DNA from: Mesoterricola silvestris
GTDB lineage: Bacteria; Acidobacteriota; Holophagae; Holophagales; Holophagaceae
Assembly (NCBI RefSeq): GCF_030295405.1
Contig: NZ_AP027080.1
Coordinates: forward strand, 4,386,001 to 4,450,000
Direction of reading: 5' to 3'
Length of the DNA stretch: 64,000 bases
The translations under genes were made by a program, and so were the position numbers. Shown piece by piece: positions 1 to 9,227 of the stretch. How positions within the stretch are numbered: the stretch's first letter is position 1; each line of letters opens with the position of its first letter. A model generated the notes under the pieces. It searched no databases. It was not told the DNA's origin and saw only the letters and a program-made list of their open reading frames with translations.

Positions 1-1175
1 AAAAGCTGCGCCGGGGCGAGATCGCCGACATCAACGACCCCAGGGTGCGAAGTCCCCGCCACCAGCAGCTCCTGGCCGAGCTGGACCGGCTGGTGCGGGA
101 GCAGCGCGGCCTCATCGTCAAGGACGAGCTGGACAAGGTCTACAAGCAGGCGGGAGCCACGGGGCTGAACGCGAATACCACCACGGACCGCACCTTCTTC
201 CACATCGACGTCCCCGCCAACAAGCTGGAGCTCTGGGCCTGGCTGGAGTCGGACCGGCTCAGGAACGCGGTGTTCCGGGAGTTCTACAGCGAGCGGGACG
301 TGGTGCTGGAGGAGCGGCGCATGCGCGTGGAGGCCACCCCCACCGGCAAGGTGGAGGAGACCTTCAACGCCATGATCTGGCAGGCCCATCCCTACAGCTG
401 GCCCGTCATCGGCTGGCCCAGCGACATCGCCACGGTGACCCGGGACCAGGCGGACTACTTCTTCTCCACCTACTACGCGCCCAACAACATCACCGCCATC
501 CTCGTGGGCGACTTCCGCACCGAGGAGGCCTTCGCCACCGTGCAGAAGTACTTCGGCGGCATCCCGGCCCACGCCGGCGCGCCGCCCAAGGTCACGACCC
601 TCGAGCCGCCCCAGGGCGCCGAGCAGCGCCTGGTGGCGAACGCCGACGCCATGCCCCGGGTCCAGTGCGTGCACAAGGTCGTCTCCTCCGTCCACAAGGA
701 CGCGGCGGCCCTGGACGTGCTCAGCTCCATCCTCAACGGACGGTCCGGGCGGCTCAACCGCGAGCTCGTGATCCGCAGGCGGGTGGCGGTGTACGCCGGA
801 GCCGGCCTCCGCGCCATGAAGGCCGGGGGCCTCTTCTACCTGGGGGGCACCCCCGCCCCCGGCCACACGCCGGAGGAGGTGGAAGGCCTCCTCATCCAGG
901 AGGTGGAGCGCATCCAGAAGGAAGGCGTCACCGAACCCGAACTGCAGAAGGTGAAGAACCAGGTCCAGGCCGGCACCTACGCCCGCATGGAGAGCAACGC
1001 CGAGCTCCGGGACCAGCTGGCCGAGGCCGAAGGCGCGGGCACCTACAAGGACTTCCTGGACGAGCCCGCCCACCTCAGCGCCGTGACCCGCGCCGACGTG
1101 CAGCGGGTGGCGCAGCAGTACTTCGTTCCCGAGAACCGCACCACCCTGGTGGTCCGCCGCAAGGAGGCAAAGTGA
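1..1175 (+). CDS. M16 family zinc metallopeptidase (5'-partial)
   Basis: This is the C-terminal part of a PqqL/processing-protease-like M16 peptidase; the reading frame is open at the left edge, so the true start and the HxxEH zinc motif lie upstream. The segment SERDVVLEERRMR matches the M16 block that carries the third zinc ligand, a Glu about 70 residues after HxxEH. The middle and end (around SSILNGRSGRLNREL, then a helical region with EPELQKVKNQ) are the second M16 fold, which helps close the chamber over peptide substrates. It probably acts in the periplasm. Its TGA overlaps the ATG of the next M16 gene (TGATG), as expected for a catalytic/non-catalytic M16 pair made together. The identification is secure; the substrate is unknown. 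Confidence 0.9.
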   Translation, partial: KLRRGEIADINDPRVRSPRHQQLLAELDRLVREQRGLIVKDELDKVYKQAGATGLNANTTTDRTFFHIDVPANKLELWAWLESDRLRNAVFREFYSERDVVLEERRMRVEATPTGKVEETFNAMIWQAHPYSWPVIGWPSDIATVTRDQADYFFSTYYAPNNITAILVGDFRTEEAFATVQKYFGGIPAHAGAPPKVTTLEPPQGAEQRLVANADAMPRVQCVHKVVSSVHKDAAALDVLSSILNGRSGRLNRELVIRRRVAVYAGAGLRAMKAGGLFYLGGTPAPGHTPEEVEGLLIQEVERIQKEGVTEPELQKVKNQVQAGTYARMESNAELRDQLAEAEGAGTYKDFLDEPAHLSAVTRADVQRVAQQYFVPENRTTLVVRRKEAK

Positions 1176-2650
1176 TGGCCCGCGCAACGATTCTGGCCCT
1201 TCTGGCGGGCGGGGCCCTGCTGGCCCAGGCCCTCCCCCCCCGCCCCGAGCAGATCGCCTTCAGGCCCCTGGCCTTCGAGGCCCCCCGCGCGGCGGCCTTC
1301 AAGGCCCGGCTGAAGAACGGCATTCCGGTCTACATCTCTGCGGAGCCCAAGGGCGTGCCCTTCGTGCGGCTGAAGGTGCTCATCCGGGGCGGCGCCTACC
1401 TGGAGCCCCGCGGCAAGGAGGGCCTCGCCGCCCTCACCGGCATGCAGATGCGCGCCGGCGGCACGGAGAAGACCCCCGCGGCGGCCCTGGACGAGCGCCT
1501 GGAATTCCTGGCCGGGGACATCTCCTCGAGCCTGGGGGAGACCTCCGGCTCGGTCGGCATGGAATTCATGGAGAAGGACCTCCAGGAGGGCCTGGACCTG
1601 TTCATGCAGGTGCTCACCCGCCCCGCCTTCGCCCAGGACCGCCTGGACCGGGCCAAGGAGAACGTCATGCAGGGCATGCTGGCCCGCAACGACAAGGTCG
1701 AGGGCATCGCCGGCGGTGAAATGAATCGCCTCCTCAACGGCGAGGACCACTTCACCTCCGCCCAGGTCACCGGGGCCAGCCTCAAGGCGATCACCCGGGA
1801 GGACCTGGCGGCCTTCCATGCCCGGCTCCTGCACCCCGACAACCTCGTGATCTCCGTGTCCGGCAGGTTCAAGAAGGAGGCCATGCTGGACCTCCTGAAC
1901 CGCACCCTGGGCGCCCTCAAGCCCGGCCCCGCCGCCAAGGCCAGCCCCAAGGTCCCCGCGCCCGCCTTCCAGCGCAAGCCCGGCATCTACGTCATCGACA
2001 AGGATGTGCCCCAGAGCCTGGTGCGCTTCGCGCTCCCGGGCCTGCGCCGGTCGGATCCCGACTGGTTCGCGGCCCTGCTCCTGAACCAGGTCCTGGGCGG
2101 CAGCGGCTTCACCTCCCGCCTGATGAAGAAGATCCGCAGCGACGAAGGCCTCACCTACGGCGTGGGCACGGGCTTCGGCGACGGGGCCCACTGGAAGGGC
2201 AACTGGAGCGGGTCCATGCAGACCAAGAACCGGTCCGTGGCCTACGCCCTGCGCCTGGCCCTGGCGGAGATCGAGCGCATCAAGGCCGAGCCCGTTCCCG
2301 CCGAGGAGCTGGCCGTCATCAAGGACGGCATCATCCAGGCCTTCCCCGCCCAGTGGGGCCGCAAGGCCGGCGTGGTGAACGCCTTCGCCCAGGAGAAGCT
2401 CACCGGGTGGCCCGAGGACTGGTGGGCCGACTACCGGGAGAAGATCCAGGCCGTCACCCCCGGGGAGCTGCAGCGCGCCGCGAAGAAGTACCTGGACCCC
2501 GGCCAGCTGGTGATCCTCGTGGTGGGCAAGGCCTCCGAGGCCGAAGCCGGCGACGTCAAGGACCACCCCGGGGCCCTGAAGGACATCGCGCCCCTGCCCC
2601 TGATCCGCCTGCCCCTGCGGGACCCCCTCACCCTCAAGCCCCTTTCCTGA
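1175..2650 (+). CDS. M16 family peptidase-like protein, non-catalytic partner
   Basis: A 491-residue protein with a hydrophobic N-terminal signal peptide (MARATILALLAGGALLAQA), so it is exported. It has the paired M16 domains, but the position where HxxEH should occur reads GKEGLAALTGMQMRAGG, so the zinc site is missing. The substrate-binding R/Y segment is kept (KKIRSDEGLTYGVGTG). This is the known pattern of the non-catalytic subunit of heterodimeric bacterial M16 proteases. The start is the ATG overlapping the upstream stop. An open frame begins much further upstream but runs through the previous gene. It most likely forms a heterodimer with the preceding protein. Confidence 0.9.
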   Translation: MARATILALLAGGALLAQALPPRPEQIAFRPLAFEAPRAAAFKARLKNGIPVYISAEPKGVPFVRLKVLIRGGAYLEPRGKEGLAALTGMQMRAGGTEKTPAAALDERLEFLAGDISSSLGETSGSVGMEFMEKDLQEGLDLFMQVLTRPAFAQDRLDRAKENVMQGMLARNDKVEGIAGGEMNRLLNGEDHFTSAQVTGASLKAITREDLAAFHARLLHPDNLVISVSGRFKKEAMLDLLNRTLGALKPGPAAKASPKVPAPAFQRKPGIYVIDKDVPQSLVRFALPGLRRSDPDWFAALLLNQVLGGSGFTSRLMKKIRSDEGLTYGVGTGFGDGAHWKGNWSGSMQTKNRSVAYALRLALAEIERIKAEPVPAEELAVIKDGIIQAFPAQWGRKAGVVNAFAQEKLTGWPEDWWADYREKIQAVTPGELQRAAKKYLDPGQLVILVVGKASEAEAGDVKDHPGALKDIAPLPLIRLPLRDPLTLKPLS

Positions 2651-2663
2651 CTCCGAGGCCCCC

Positions 2664-4388
2664 ATGCAATTCACCCGAATCCTGAAGTTCCTGGCCCTCG
2701 CCGGCGCCATGGCCTTTTCGGCCTCCGCTTTTGACAGCGACCCGGCCGTCAGCGTGTCGTTCCAGAAGGGAGCGGTGGTCATCACCACCCCCAAGGGCGC
2801 CCACATCAAGAAGGGCTTCACCGAGGTCACCCTGGCCTCCAAGCCCGGCGCCATCAAGGCGGGCCCCCTGCCCAAGGCCGACGCCAAGGACGAGCTCAGC
2901 GAGGACATCTACCACGGCACCATCCGCATCCCCGTCACCGGCGCGGGCCTCAAGGGCGAGGTGGCGCTGGATGTGCAGTTCCAGCTCTGCACCGAGGGGG
3001 AGGGGGGGAACTGCTTCCCGCCCACCACCCGGACCCTCAAGGTCAAGGCCTCGGACATCCCGGGAGGCGCGCCCGCCGTGGCCGCGCCCGCCGTGGCGCC
3101 GCCACCCTCCCCCGCCCCCGAGGCCGCGCCCGCGGCGGCGCCCGCGGTGGCCCCCGCCGCGGCGCCCCAGCCTCCTCCCGCCCCGGCCCCCCAGCGGGGC
3201 TTCCTGCTGGCCCTGGCGGTGGTGTTCCTGGCCGGCATGGGCGCCAGCCTCACCCCCTGCGTCTATCCCATGATCCCCATCACCATGGCCATCATCGGCG
3301 CCAAGGGCGGCGGCAGGCTCAAGGGCTTCTCCCTGTCCCTGGTGCTCGTCCTGGGCATGGCCGTGACCTACACGGTGCTGGGCGTGGTGGCCGCGCGCAG
3401 CGGCGCCACCTTCGGGGCCTTCGCCCAGAAGCCCGGCTTCCTGATCCCGGTCTCGGTGCTCTTCGCGCTGTTCTCCCTGTCCCTCTTCGGGGCCTTCGAG
3501 ATCGCCCTGCCCCAGGGGCTCCAGAGCCGCCTGCAGGGTTCCGGCCCCCGCAAGGGCTACCTGGGCGCCTTCCTCATGGGCCTGGTGCTGGGGCCCCTGG
3601 CGGCGCCCTGCGTGGGGCCCATCATCGGCACGGTCCTGGTGGGCATCGCCCAGCAGGGCGACGCGGTGCGCGGCGGACTCCAGCTCTTCACCTTCGCCCT
3701 GGGCATGGGCGTGCTGTTCATGGTGGTGGGCACCTTCTCGGCCGGGCTGCCCCGCAGCGGCGACTGGCTCACCCGGTTCAAGTACGTCATGGGCCTGGTG
3801 GTGCTGGGCTTCGCGGCCTGGAACATCCGGCTGGTGGTGCCCGAATGGGCCAACTACGCCATGTGGTTCGTCACCTCTCTTGCGGGCGCGGCCGTCTTCG
3901 GGGCCTTCGAGGCCGCCGAGGGCCTCCCGGGCCAGCTCCGCAAGGCCTTCGCCATCGCCCTGGTGGTGCTGGGCGCCCTGCTGGGCCTGCGCGCCGTGGA
4001 GACCGGCCTGGACGTGAAGCTCCTGCCCGCGGGCGGCGCCGCCGCTCCGGAGAAGGCCCCGGAGCTCTGGGGCTCCGACTACGAAAAGGCCCTGGCCCGG
4101 GCCAAGACGGAGAAGAAGCTGGTGCTCCTGGACACCTTCGCCGTGTGGTGCGCCCAGTGCAAGGAGCTGGACGAGAAGACCTGGCCCGATGCCCAGGTCA
4201 CCGCCTGGATCAAGGACCACGCCGTGCCCGTGAAGATCGACGCCGACAAGGTGCGCCCCGACCTGGCCAGGACCCTTTCCATCCGGAGCTTCCCCACCGT
4301 CATCCTGCTGGACGGCGAGGGCCGCGAAGTCCGGCGCAGCCTGGGCTTCCAGAAGCCCGCCGAAATGCTCGCATGGCTCCAACAGTGA
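2664..4388 (+). CDS. dsbD: Thiol:disulfide interchange protein DsbD
   Basis: A 574-residue membrane protein that passes electrons from cytoplasmic thioredoxin to periplasmic disulfide proteins. A signal peptide (MQFTRILKFLALAGAMAFSASA) precedes a periplasmic alpha domain whose cysteines C109 and C117 (CTEGEGGNCFPP) correspond to the DsbD-alpha pair. An Ala/Pro linker follows (about 135-180). The CcdA-like transmembrane domain has C199 in TPCVYP and C316 in APCVGP. The C-terminal thioredoxin-fold gamma domain carries WCAQC (C496, C499). All three redox pairs are intact. The genes just downstream are trxB and trxA, which supply the reducing equivalents, so the cluster forms a complete NADPH-to-periplasm thiol relay. 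The start has a GAGG Shine-Dalgarno site. Confidence 0.96.
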   Translation: MQFTRILKFLALAGAMAFSASAFDSDPAVSVSFQKGAVVITTPKGAHIKKGFTEVTLASKPGAIKAGPLPKADAKDELSEDIYHGTIRIPVTGAGLKGEVALDVQFQLCTEGEGGNCFPPTTRTLKVKASDIPGGAPAVAAPAVAPPPSPAPEAAPAAAPAVAPAAAPQPPPAPAPQRGFLLALAVVFLAGMGASLTPCVYPMIPITMAIIGAKGGGRLKGFSLSLVLVLGMAVTYTVLGVVAARSGATFGAFAQKPGFLIPVSVLFALFSLSLFGAFEIALPQGLQSRLQGSGPRKGYLGAFLMGLVLGPLAAPCVGPIIGTVLVGIAQQGDAVRGGLQLFTFALGMGVLFMVVGTFSAGLPRSGDWLTRFKYVMGLVVLGFAAWNIRLVVPEWANYAMWFVTSLAGAAVFGAFEAAEGLPGQLRKAFAIALVVLGALLGLRAVETGLDVKLLPAGGAAAPEKAPELWGSDYEKALARAKTEKKLVLLDTFAVWCAQCKELDEKTWPDAQVTAWIKDHAVPVKIDADKVRPDLARTLSIRSFPTVILLDGEGREVRRSLGFQKPAEMLAWLQQ

Positions 4389-4406
4389 TTCTTCCAAGGG
4401 AATGAA

Positions 4407-5397
4407 ATGACCGAACCGCACCGCAAGATCCTCATCATCGGCACGGGCCCCGCGGGCTACACCGCCGCCATCTACGCCTCCCGGGCCAACCTCCAGCCCC
4501 TGGTGCTGGAGGGGGTCCAGCCCGGAGGCCAGCTCACCATCACCACCGAGGTGGAGAACTTCCCCGGTTTCCGGGACGGCATCCAGGGCCCCGCGCTCAT
4601 GGAGGAGCTCCGGGCCCAGGCCCTGCGTCTGGGCGCCGAGATCGCCGCCGAGACCGTGCTCTCCGTGGAACTGGACCAGCGGCCCTTCCGCGTGGTCACC
4701 GAATCCGGCGCCTTCACCTGCGAGGCCCTGGTCATCGCCACCGGCGCCTCCGCCAAGTGGCTGGGCATCGGCAAGGACGAGGAGCTGGGCCGCAGGGGCG
4801 GGGGCGTCTCCGCCTGCGCCACCTGCGACGGGTTCTTCTACCGGGGCAAGGACGTGGCCGTGGTGGGCGGGGGCGACACGGCCCTGGAGGAGGCCCTCTA
4901 CCTCACCCGCTTCGCCCGCCACGTGCACCTGGTGCACCGCCGCGAAGGCCTGCGGGCCTCCCGGGCCATGCAGGACCGGGCCAAGGCCAACCGCGGGATC
5001 ACCTTCCACTGGAACAAGGCCGTGGCCGATCTCTTCACCCGGCGGGTGGAGACCTCCCCGGGCAACGCCGTGGAGAAGCTCGCGGGGCTCGACCTGCGGG
5101 ACACCGTCGACGGGAGCTCCTCGCGGCTGGACGTGGAGGGGCTCTTCGTGGCCATCGGACACCGGCCCAACACCGCCTTCCTCGGGGGCCAGCTGCCCCT
5201 GGACGCCAACGGCTACCTCCTGGTGGAGAAGGGCTCCAGCCGCACCTCCATCCCGGGGGTCTTCGCCTGCGGGGACGTGCAGGATACCATCTACCGGCAG
5301 GCCATCACGGCCGCGGGTTCCGGCTGCATGGCGGCCATCGACGCGGAGCGCTGGCTCGCGGAAACCTCCACCCCATCCCCTTCCCAGGAGACGTCCC

Positions 5398-5405
<8 letters not shown>
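4407..5405 (+). CDS. trxB: Thioredoxin reductase
   Basis: A 332-residue NADPH-dependent flavoprotein that reduces thioredoxin. The FAD-binding motif GTGPAGYTAAIYA is at the N-terminus, the redox pair C137-A-T-C140 is followed by DGFFYRGKDVAVVGGGDTALE (NADPH fold), and the C-terminal FAD motif GVFACGDVQDTIYRQ is present. Length and domain order are typical of low-molecular-weight TrxB. The start chosen is the second of two close ATGs, placed 5 nt after AAGGGA. The gene overlaps the start of trxA by 8 bp, so the two are probably translationally coupled. Confidence 0.97.
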
Positions 5406-5712
<307 letters not shown>

Positions 5713-5794
5713 GCCCTGCCCGCGCCCGGTCCATGGCTGCCGAAATGGCTGGGAGCCTGCGGGGTGGTCGGGCTCCAGCTTTGACCTGACGTTC

Positions 5795-5975
5795 TTTATC
5801 CTGCTTTTTCCCCTGGATCCTGTTTATCCCCGTTCGAACTTCGCTGGGAATGGCCGTCGCCTTTGGGTCAAGGACGTCGAGTAACCTGCGCTCTGACCCA
5901 CCTCTGCGTCAGCCCTGCGGAAACGGGGATGAACGCCGATGGATGGGATGAACGGGGAACAGCCCCTTCATCACG
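5795..5975. repeat. Degenerate imperfect-palindrome repeat, family 1 copy A
   Basis: Most of the intergenic space after trxA is filled by a decayed palindrome. TTTATCCCCGTT at 5822-5833 faces AAACGGGGATGAA at 5921-5933, and flanking runs of CTTTATCC and GATGGGATGAACGGGG repeat the theme. The same words occur in a better-kept copy at 10159-10313. I see no coding potential. It may work as a transcript-end structure or be a small mobile palindrome. Confidence 0.5.
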
Positions 5976-6007
5976 GTTTCAAGGCACCCAGGGCTTGCCG
6001 GCCCACC

Positions 6008-6238
6008 CTAGGACCGGGGTTCCTTGGGCGCCCCCTCCCCGGGCTTGGCGGGCCGGTAAGGTACCGAGCGCCCGGTGGCGGGGGCCTGCTCGGAGACCTT
6101 CCTGGCCTCCGACGGGTTCCGCACCCGGGCCTCGCCCTTTCCGGCCCGCAACGGGCGGGTTTCATTCCTGGGGCCCTCGGTGGCGGACAGGCTCAGCGAG
6201 GCGACGAGAAGGGAGAGGGTGATGGGGACAAGTCGCAT
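6008..6238 (-). CDS. Small secreted protein of unknown function
   Basis: A 76-residue protein starting with a clear signal peptide (MRLVPITLSLLVASLSLSA). The mature part is short, basic and Pro/Arg-rich with no recognisable domain. The ATG lies 5 nt after a GGAGG site and 9 nt beyond the stop of the upstream lipoprotein gene, so the two are almost certainly co-transcribed. I do not recognise a family. The signal peptide plus ribosome site are the evidence that it is real. Confidence 0.6.
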   Translation of the reverse strand: MRLVPITLSLLVASLSLSATEGPRNETRPLRAGKGEARVRNPSEARKVSEQAPATGRSVPYRPAKPGEGAPKEPRS

Positions 6239-6247
6239 GTTCGCCTC

Positions 6248-6844
6248 CTAATTGACCTGAAGGGTGACCGTGCCCCCCGCCGTGACGGTGAAGGCCTTGT
6301 ATTCGCTCGAGGTGGAGGTGGAGAAGATCACCTTCAGGTCGTAGGTGCCGGGGGAGACGCCCGTGAGGGTGAGGCTCTGCCCGGCCCCCAGGGGCGCGTC
6401 CGTCTGGTTTGGACCCCAGGTGTCGGAGCTGGAGGGCGTGAGGTAGATCCCGGTGATGGGGAAGGCCGTGTTGTTGAACACCGCCACGGCGCCCGTGCCG
6501 CTGTTCAACAGGCCCAGGACCGTGGTGCCGCCGTCCAGGACCTGGTTGTCGAAGACGGTATCCGACGTGCCGTCCGAGAACCGCGCCCGCACATCGTAGT
6601 AGCCGGGATCGAGACCGATGAACGTGAGGGAATCCGCCGGCGCCAGCGGGGTGTTCCCCAACTGCTCGGCCCCCCAGGTGGAACTGGTGCTGGGCGTGAT
6701 GTAGAGCTGGGTCATGGACACCGAGCCGTCGTTCCGGACCCGCAGGCTGCCCTCGGGGGTGTGGAGCCGGCTCGAGGAGCAGGAAAAGGCCAGCAGGGCC
6801 AGGAGGGCGCCGGCCAGCAGGCGCCATTTTGAAAGCAGGACCAT
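6248..6844 (-). CDS. Putative lipoprotein with two internal repeats
   Basis: A 198-residue protein with an N-terminal hydrophobic segment ending in LAFSC, a lipobox, so it is predicted to be lipid-anchored. The mature region holds two similar units of about 65 residues: one around QLYITPSTSSTWGAEQLGN, the other around GIYLTPSSSDTWGPNQT. Each is followed by a G-x-x-P-G-x-Y-D turn (LDPGYYDVRARFSDG; VSPGTYDLKVIFS). The pattern suggests two beta-sandwich repeats. A GGAGG site precedes the ATG. It forms a two-gene unit with the small secreted protein downstream. Function is unknown. Confidence 0.75.
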   Translation of the reverse strand: MVLLSKWRLLAGALLALLAFSCSSSRLHTPEGSLRVRNDGSVSMTQLYITPSTSSTWGAEQLGNTPLAPADSLTFIGLDPGYYDVRARFSDGTSDTVFDNQVLDGGTTVLGLLNSGTGAVAVFNNTAFPITGIYLTPSSSDTWGPNQTDAPLGAGQSLTLTGVSPGTYDLKVIFSTSTSSEYKAFTVTAGGTVTLQVN

Positions 6845-6976
6845 GGGAAGCCTCCCGGGTACGGGGAAAATCAGGATGGCGGGGGAATCCGCACCTTTAA
6901 TTTCTCATTCTACCCCAGGAGGGGCGGGATCGCCGAGGCCGGGGGCCGGGGGTGCCGCCCTGCATTCCATGCGTGT

Positions 6977-7030
6977 GATTGTTTTTGGTTATCACATTGA
7001 ATATTTATTTGTATTTCTCGTTATCGAACT
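6977..7030 (+). promoter_or_regulatory. AT-rich promoter and possible OxyR operator of ahpC
   Basis: An abrupt AT-rich island sits upstream of ahpC in very GC-rich DNA. GTTATC occurs twice, at 6988-6993 and 7020-7025, 32 bp (three helical turns) apart, each next to T/A-rich half-site-like sequence. TTGAAT at 6997-7002 could be a -35 box. A peroxide regulator with the diagnostic OxyR cysteines is encoded at the end of the same locus, so an OxyR site is a reasonable inference. The match to the classical four-element OxyR consensus is only partial. Confidence 0.4.
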
Positions 7031-7087
7031 CCAGGCCTACCTTGGGGGAGTCCCACCTGAGGGACCCGAACTTCCAAGGAGCAGTCC

Positions 7088-7654
7088 ATGACCCCCCTGA
7101 TCAACGCATCCCTGCCCGAGTTCACCGTGCAGGCCTTCCACGACGGCGCCTTCAAGCAGGTCTCCCACAAGGATCTGGCCGGGAAGTGGTCCGTCCTCTT
7201 CTTCTACCCCGCCGATTTCACCTTCGTGTGCCCCACGGAGCTGGCGGACATGGCCGACCTGTACGCCGAATTCCAGAAGCTGGGCGTGGAGATCTACTCC
7301 GTGTCCACCGATACCCATTTCGTGCACAAGGCCTGGCACGACGCCTCCGAGACGATCCGGAAGATCCGCTACCCCATGCTCGCCGATCCCACCGGCAGCC
7401 TCACCCGGGCCTTCGGCGTGCACATCGAGGAGGAGGGCCTGGCCTACCGCGGCACCTTCCTCATCTCCCCCGAAGGCAAGGTGAAGGTGGCCGAGATCCA
7501 CGACAACGGCATCGGCCGCAACGCGGGCGAACTGCTGCGCAAGGTGCAGGCCGCCCAGTTCGTGGCCAGCCACCCCGGCGAGGTGTGCCCCGCCAAGTGG
7601 CAGCCCGGCGAAGCCACCCTCAAGCCCGGCCTCGACCTCGTCGGCAAGATCTGA
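7088..7654 (+). CDS. ahpC: Alkyl hydroperoxide reductase subunit C (peroxiredoxin)
   Basis: A 188-residue typical two-cysteine peroxiredoxin of the AhpC/Prx1 class. The peroxidatic cysteine is C48 in FTFVCPTEL and the resolving cysteine lies in [13 protein letters not shown] near the C-terminus. It reduces hydrogen peroxide and organic peroxides in the cytoplasm and is re-reduced by AhpF, encoded 22 bp downstream. A ribosome-binding site AAGGAG precedes the ATG. Confidence 0.97.
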   Translation: MTPLINASLPEFTVQAFHDGAFKQVSHKDLAGKWSVLFFYPADFTFVCPTELADMADLYAEFQKLGVEIYSVSTDTHFVHKAWHDASETIRKIRYPMLADPTGSLTRAFGVHIEEEGLAYRGTFLISPEGKVKVAEIHDNGIGRNAGELLRKVQAAQFVASHPGEVCPAKWQPGEATLKPGLDLVGKI

Positions 7655-7676
7655 CCCCGCATCCCCAGGAGACACC

Positions 7677-9218
7677 ATGCTCGACCCCGGCATCCGCCAG
7701 CAGCTCACCCAGCTTTTCGCCAACCTCGATGGCGCCTTCGAACTTCGCCTGGAAGGCGGTGATCACCCGCGGCGCGCGGAGCTGCGCGACCTGTTGGCGG
7801 AGGTCGCCGGAGCCGGGCCGCGCATCGCCCTGGGGGATGCGGACGGCACCTCCGGCATCCGCTTCGAGCTCTTCCGCGACGGGGTCCCCACGGGCATCGC
7901 CTTCCGCGGGGTGCCCGGCGGCCACGAATTCAGTTCCCTGGTGCTGGCGGTCCTCAACGCCGACGGCAAGGGGCGCCTTCCGGACGCCGGCGTCCAGGGC
8001 CGCGTCCGGGCCCTGAACGGACCCATCCGGCTGCGCACCTACGTTTCGCTCTCCTGCACCAACTGCCCGGACGTGGTGCAGGCCCTCAATCTCATGGCCG
8101 CCCTCCACCCGGACATCGCCCACGAAATGATCGACGGAGGCCTGGCCGAGGACGAGGTGCGCGCCCTGGGCATCCAGGGGGTGCCCAGCGTCTTCGCGGG
8201 CGACACCCTCCTGCACGTTGGGAAGGCGACCCTGGGCGAGCTCCTGGAGAAGCTGGAGGATCACTTCGGCCATACTCCGGCCCAGGCCGACGCCGCCCCC
8301 CGGGACTTCGATGTGCTGGTCCTGGGCGGCGGCCCCGCCGGGGCCTCCGCGGCCATCTACAGCGCCCGCAAGGGGCTGCGCACCGCCCTGGTGGCCCAGA
8401 ACCTGGGCGGCCAGGTGCGGGAGACCCTGGGCATCGAGAACCTCATCTCCGTGCCCCGCACCGAGGGGCCCCGACTGGCCGCGGACCTGGCCCGCCACCT
8501 GGCGTCCTACCCCGTGGAGATCCTGGAGCACCGCAAGGCCGAGCGGGTCCTGGACGGGCCCCTGAAGGAGCTGCACCTGCAGGGCGGCGAGGTGCTCCGC
8601 GCCCCCGCCCTCATCGTGGCCACCGGCGCCCAGTGGCGGGAGCTGGGCGTGCCCGGGGAGCGGGAGTACCTGGGCCGCGGCGTGGCCTTCTGCCCCCACT
8701 GCGACGGCCCCTTCTACAAGGACCGCCGCGTGGCGGTGGTGGGGGGCGGCAATTCCGGCGTGGAGGCCGCCATCGATCTGGCGGGCATCTGCAGCCACGT
8801 GACCCTCCTGGAATTCGCCCCGGAGCTCAAGGCCGACCAGGTGCTGGTGGAGCACCTGCTCCGCCTGCCCAACGTCGAGGTGCTCACCAACGCCCGCTCC
8901 CAGGAGGTCCTGGGCGACGGGACCGGCGTCATCGGCCTGCGCTACGAGGACCGGGCCACCGGCGGCCTGCGCACCGTGGACCTGGACGGCGTCTTCGTGC
9001 AGATCGGCCTGGCGCCCAACAGCGCCGTGGTGCGCGAGCTGGTGGAGACCACCCGCGCCGGGGAGATCCTCATCGACGCCCACTGCCGCACCAGCGTGCC
9101 CGGCATCTACGCCGCCGGCGACGTGAGCTCGGTCCCCTTCAAGCAGATCGTCATCGCCATGGGCGAAGGGGCCAAGGCCGCCCTCACCGCCTTCGAGGAC
9201 CGCCTCCGGACGGCGTAA
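7677..9218 (+). CDS. ahpF: Alkyl hydroperoxide reductase subunit F
   Basis: A 513-residue flavoprotein that passes NAD(P)H electrons to AhpC. The N-terminal part is the tandem thioredoxin-like domain with the relay cysteines in LSCTNCPDVVQALN. The C-terminal part is thioredoxin-reductase-like: FAD motif GGGPAGASAAIYSA, redox pair in AFCPHCDGPFYK, NAD(P)H motif VVGGGNSGVEAAIDLAG and terminal FAD motif GIYAAGDVSSVPFKQ. All redox sites are intact. It sits between ahpC and oxyR with short spacers, which indicates one peroxide-response operon. Confidence 0.97.
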   Translation: MLDPGIRQQLTQLFANLDGAFELRLEGGDHPRRAELRDLLAEVAGAGPRIALGDADGTSGIRFELFRDGVPTGIAFRGVPGGHEFSSLVLAVLNADGKGRLPDAGVQGRVRALNGPIRLRTYVSLSCTNCPDVVQALNLMAALHPDIAHEMIDGGLAEDEVRALGIQGVPSVFAGDTLLHVGKATLGELLEKLEDHFGHTPAQADAAPRDFDVLVLGGGPAGASAAIYSARKGLRTALVAQNLGGQVRETLGIENLISVPRTEGPRLAADLARHLASYPVEILEHRKAERVLDGPLKELHLQGGEVLRAPALIVATGAQWRELGVPGEREYLGRGVAFCPHCDGPFYKDRRVAVVGGGNSGVEAAIDLAGICSHVTLLEFAPELKADQVLVEHLLRLPNVEVLTNARSQEVLGDGTGVIGLRYEDRATGGLRTVDLDGVFVQIGLAPNSAVVRELVETTRAGEILIDAHCRTSVPGIYAAGDVSSVPFKQIVIAMGEGAKAALTAFEDRLRTA

Positions 9219-9227
9219 GCTGGAGCC

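Noticed and set aside
1043..2908. A 621-codon minus-strand frame across the M16 pair
   Set aside because: The M16 genes on the plus strand are unambiguous; the opposite frame is compositional.
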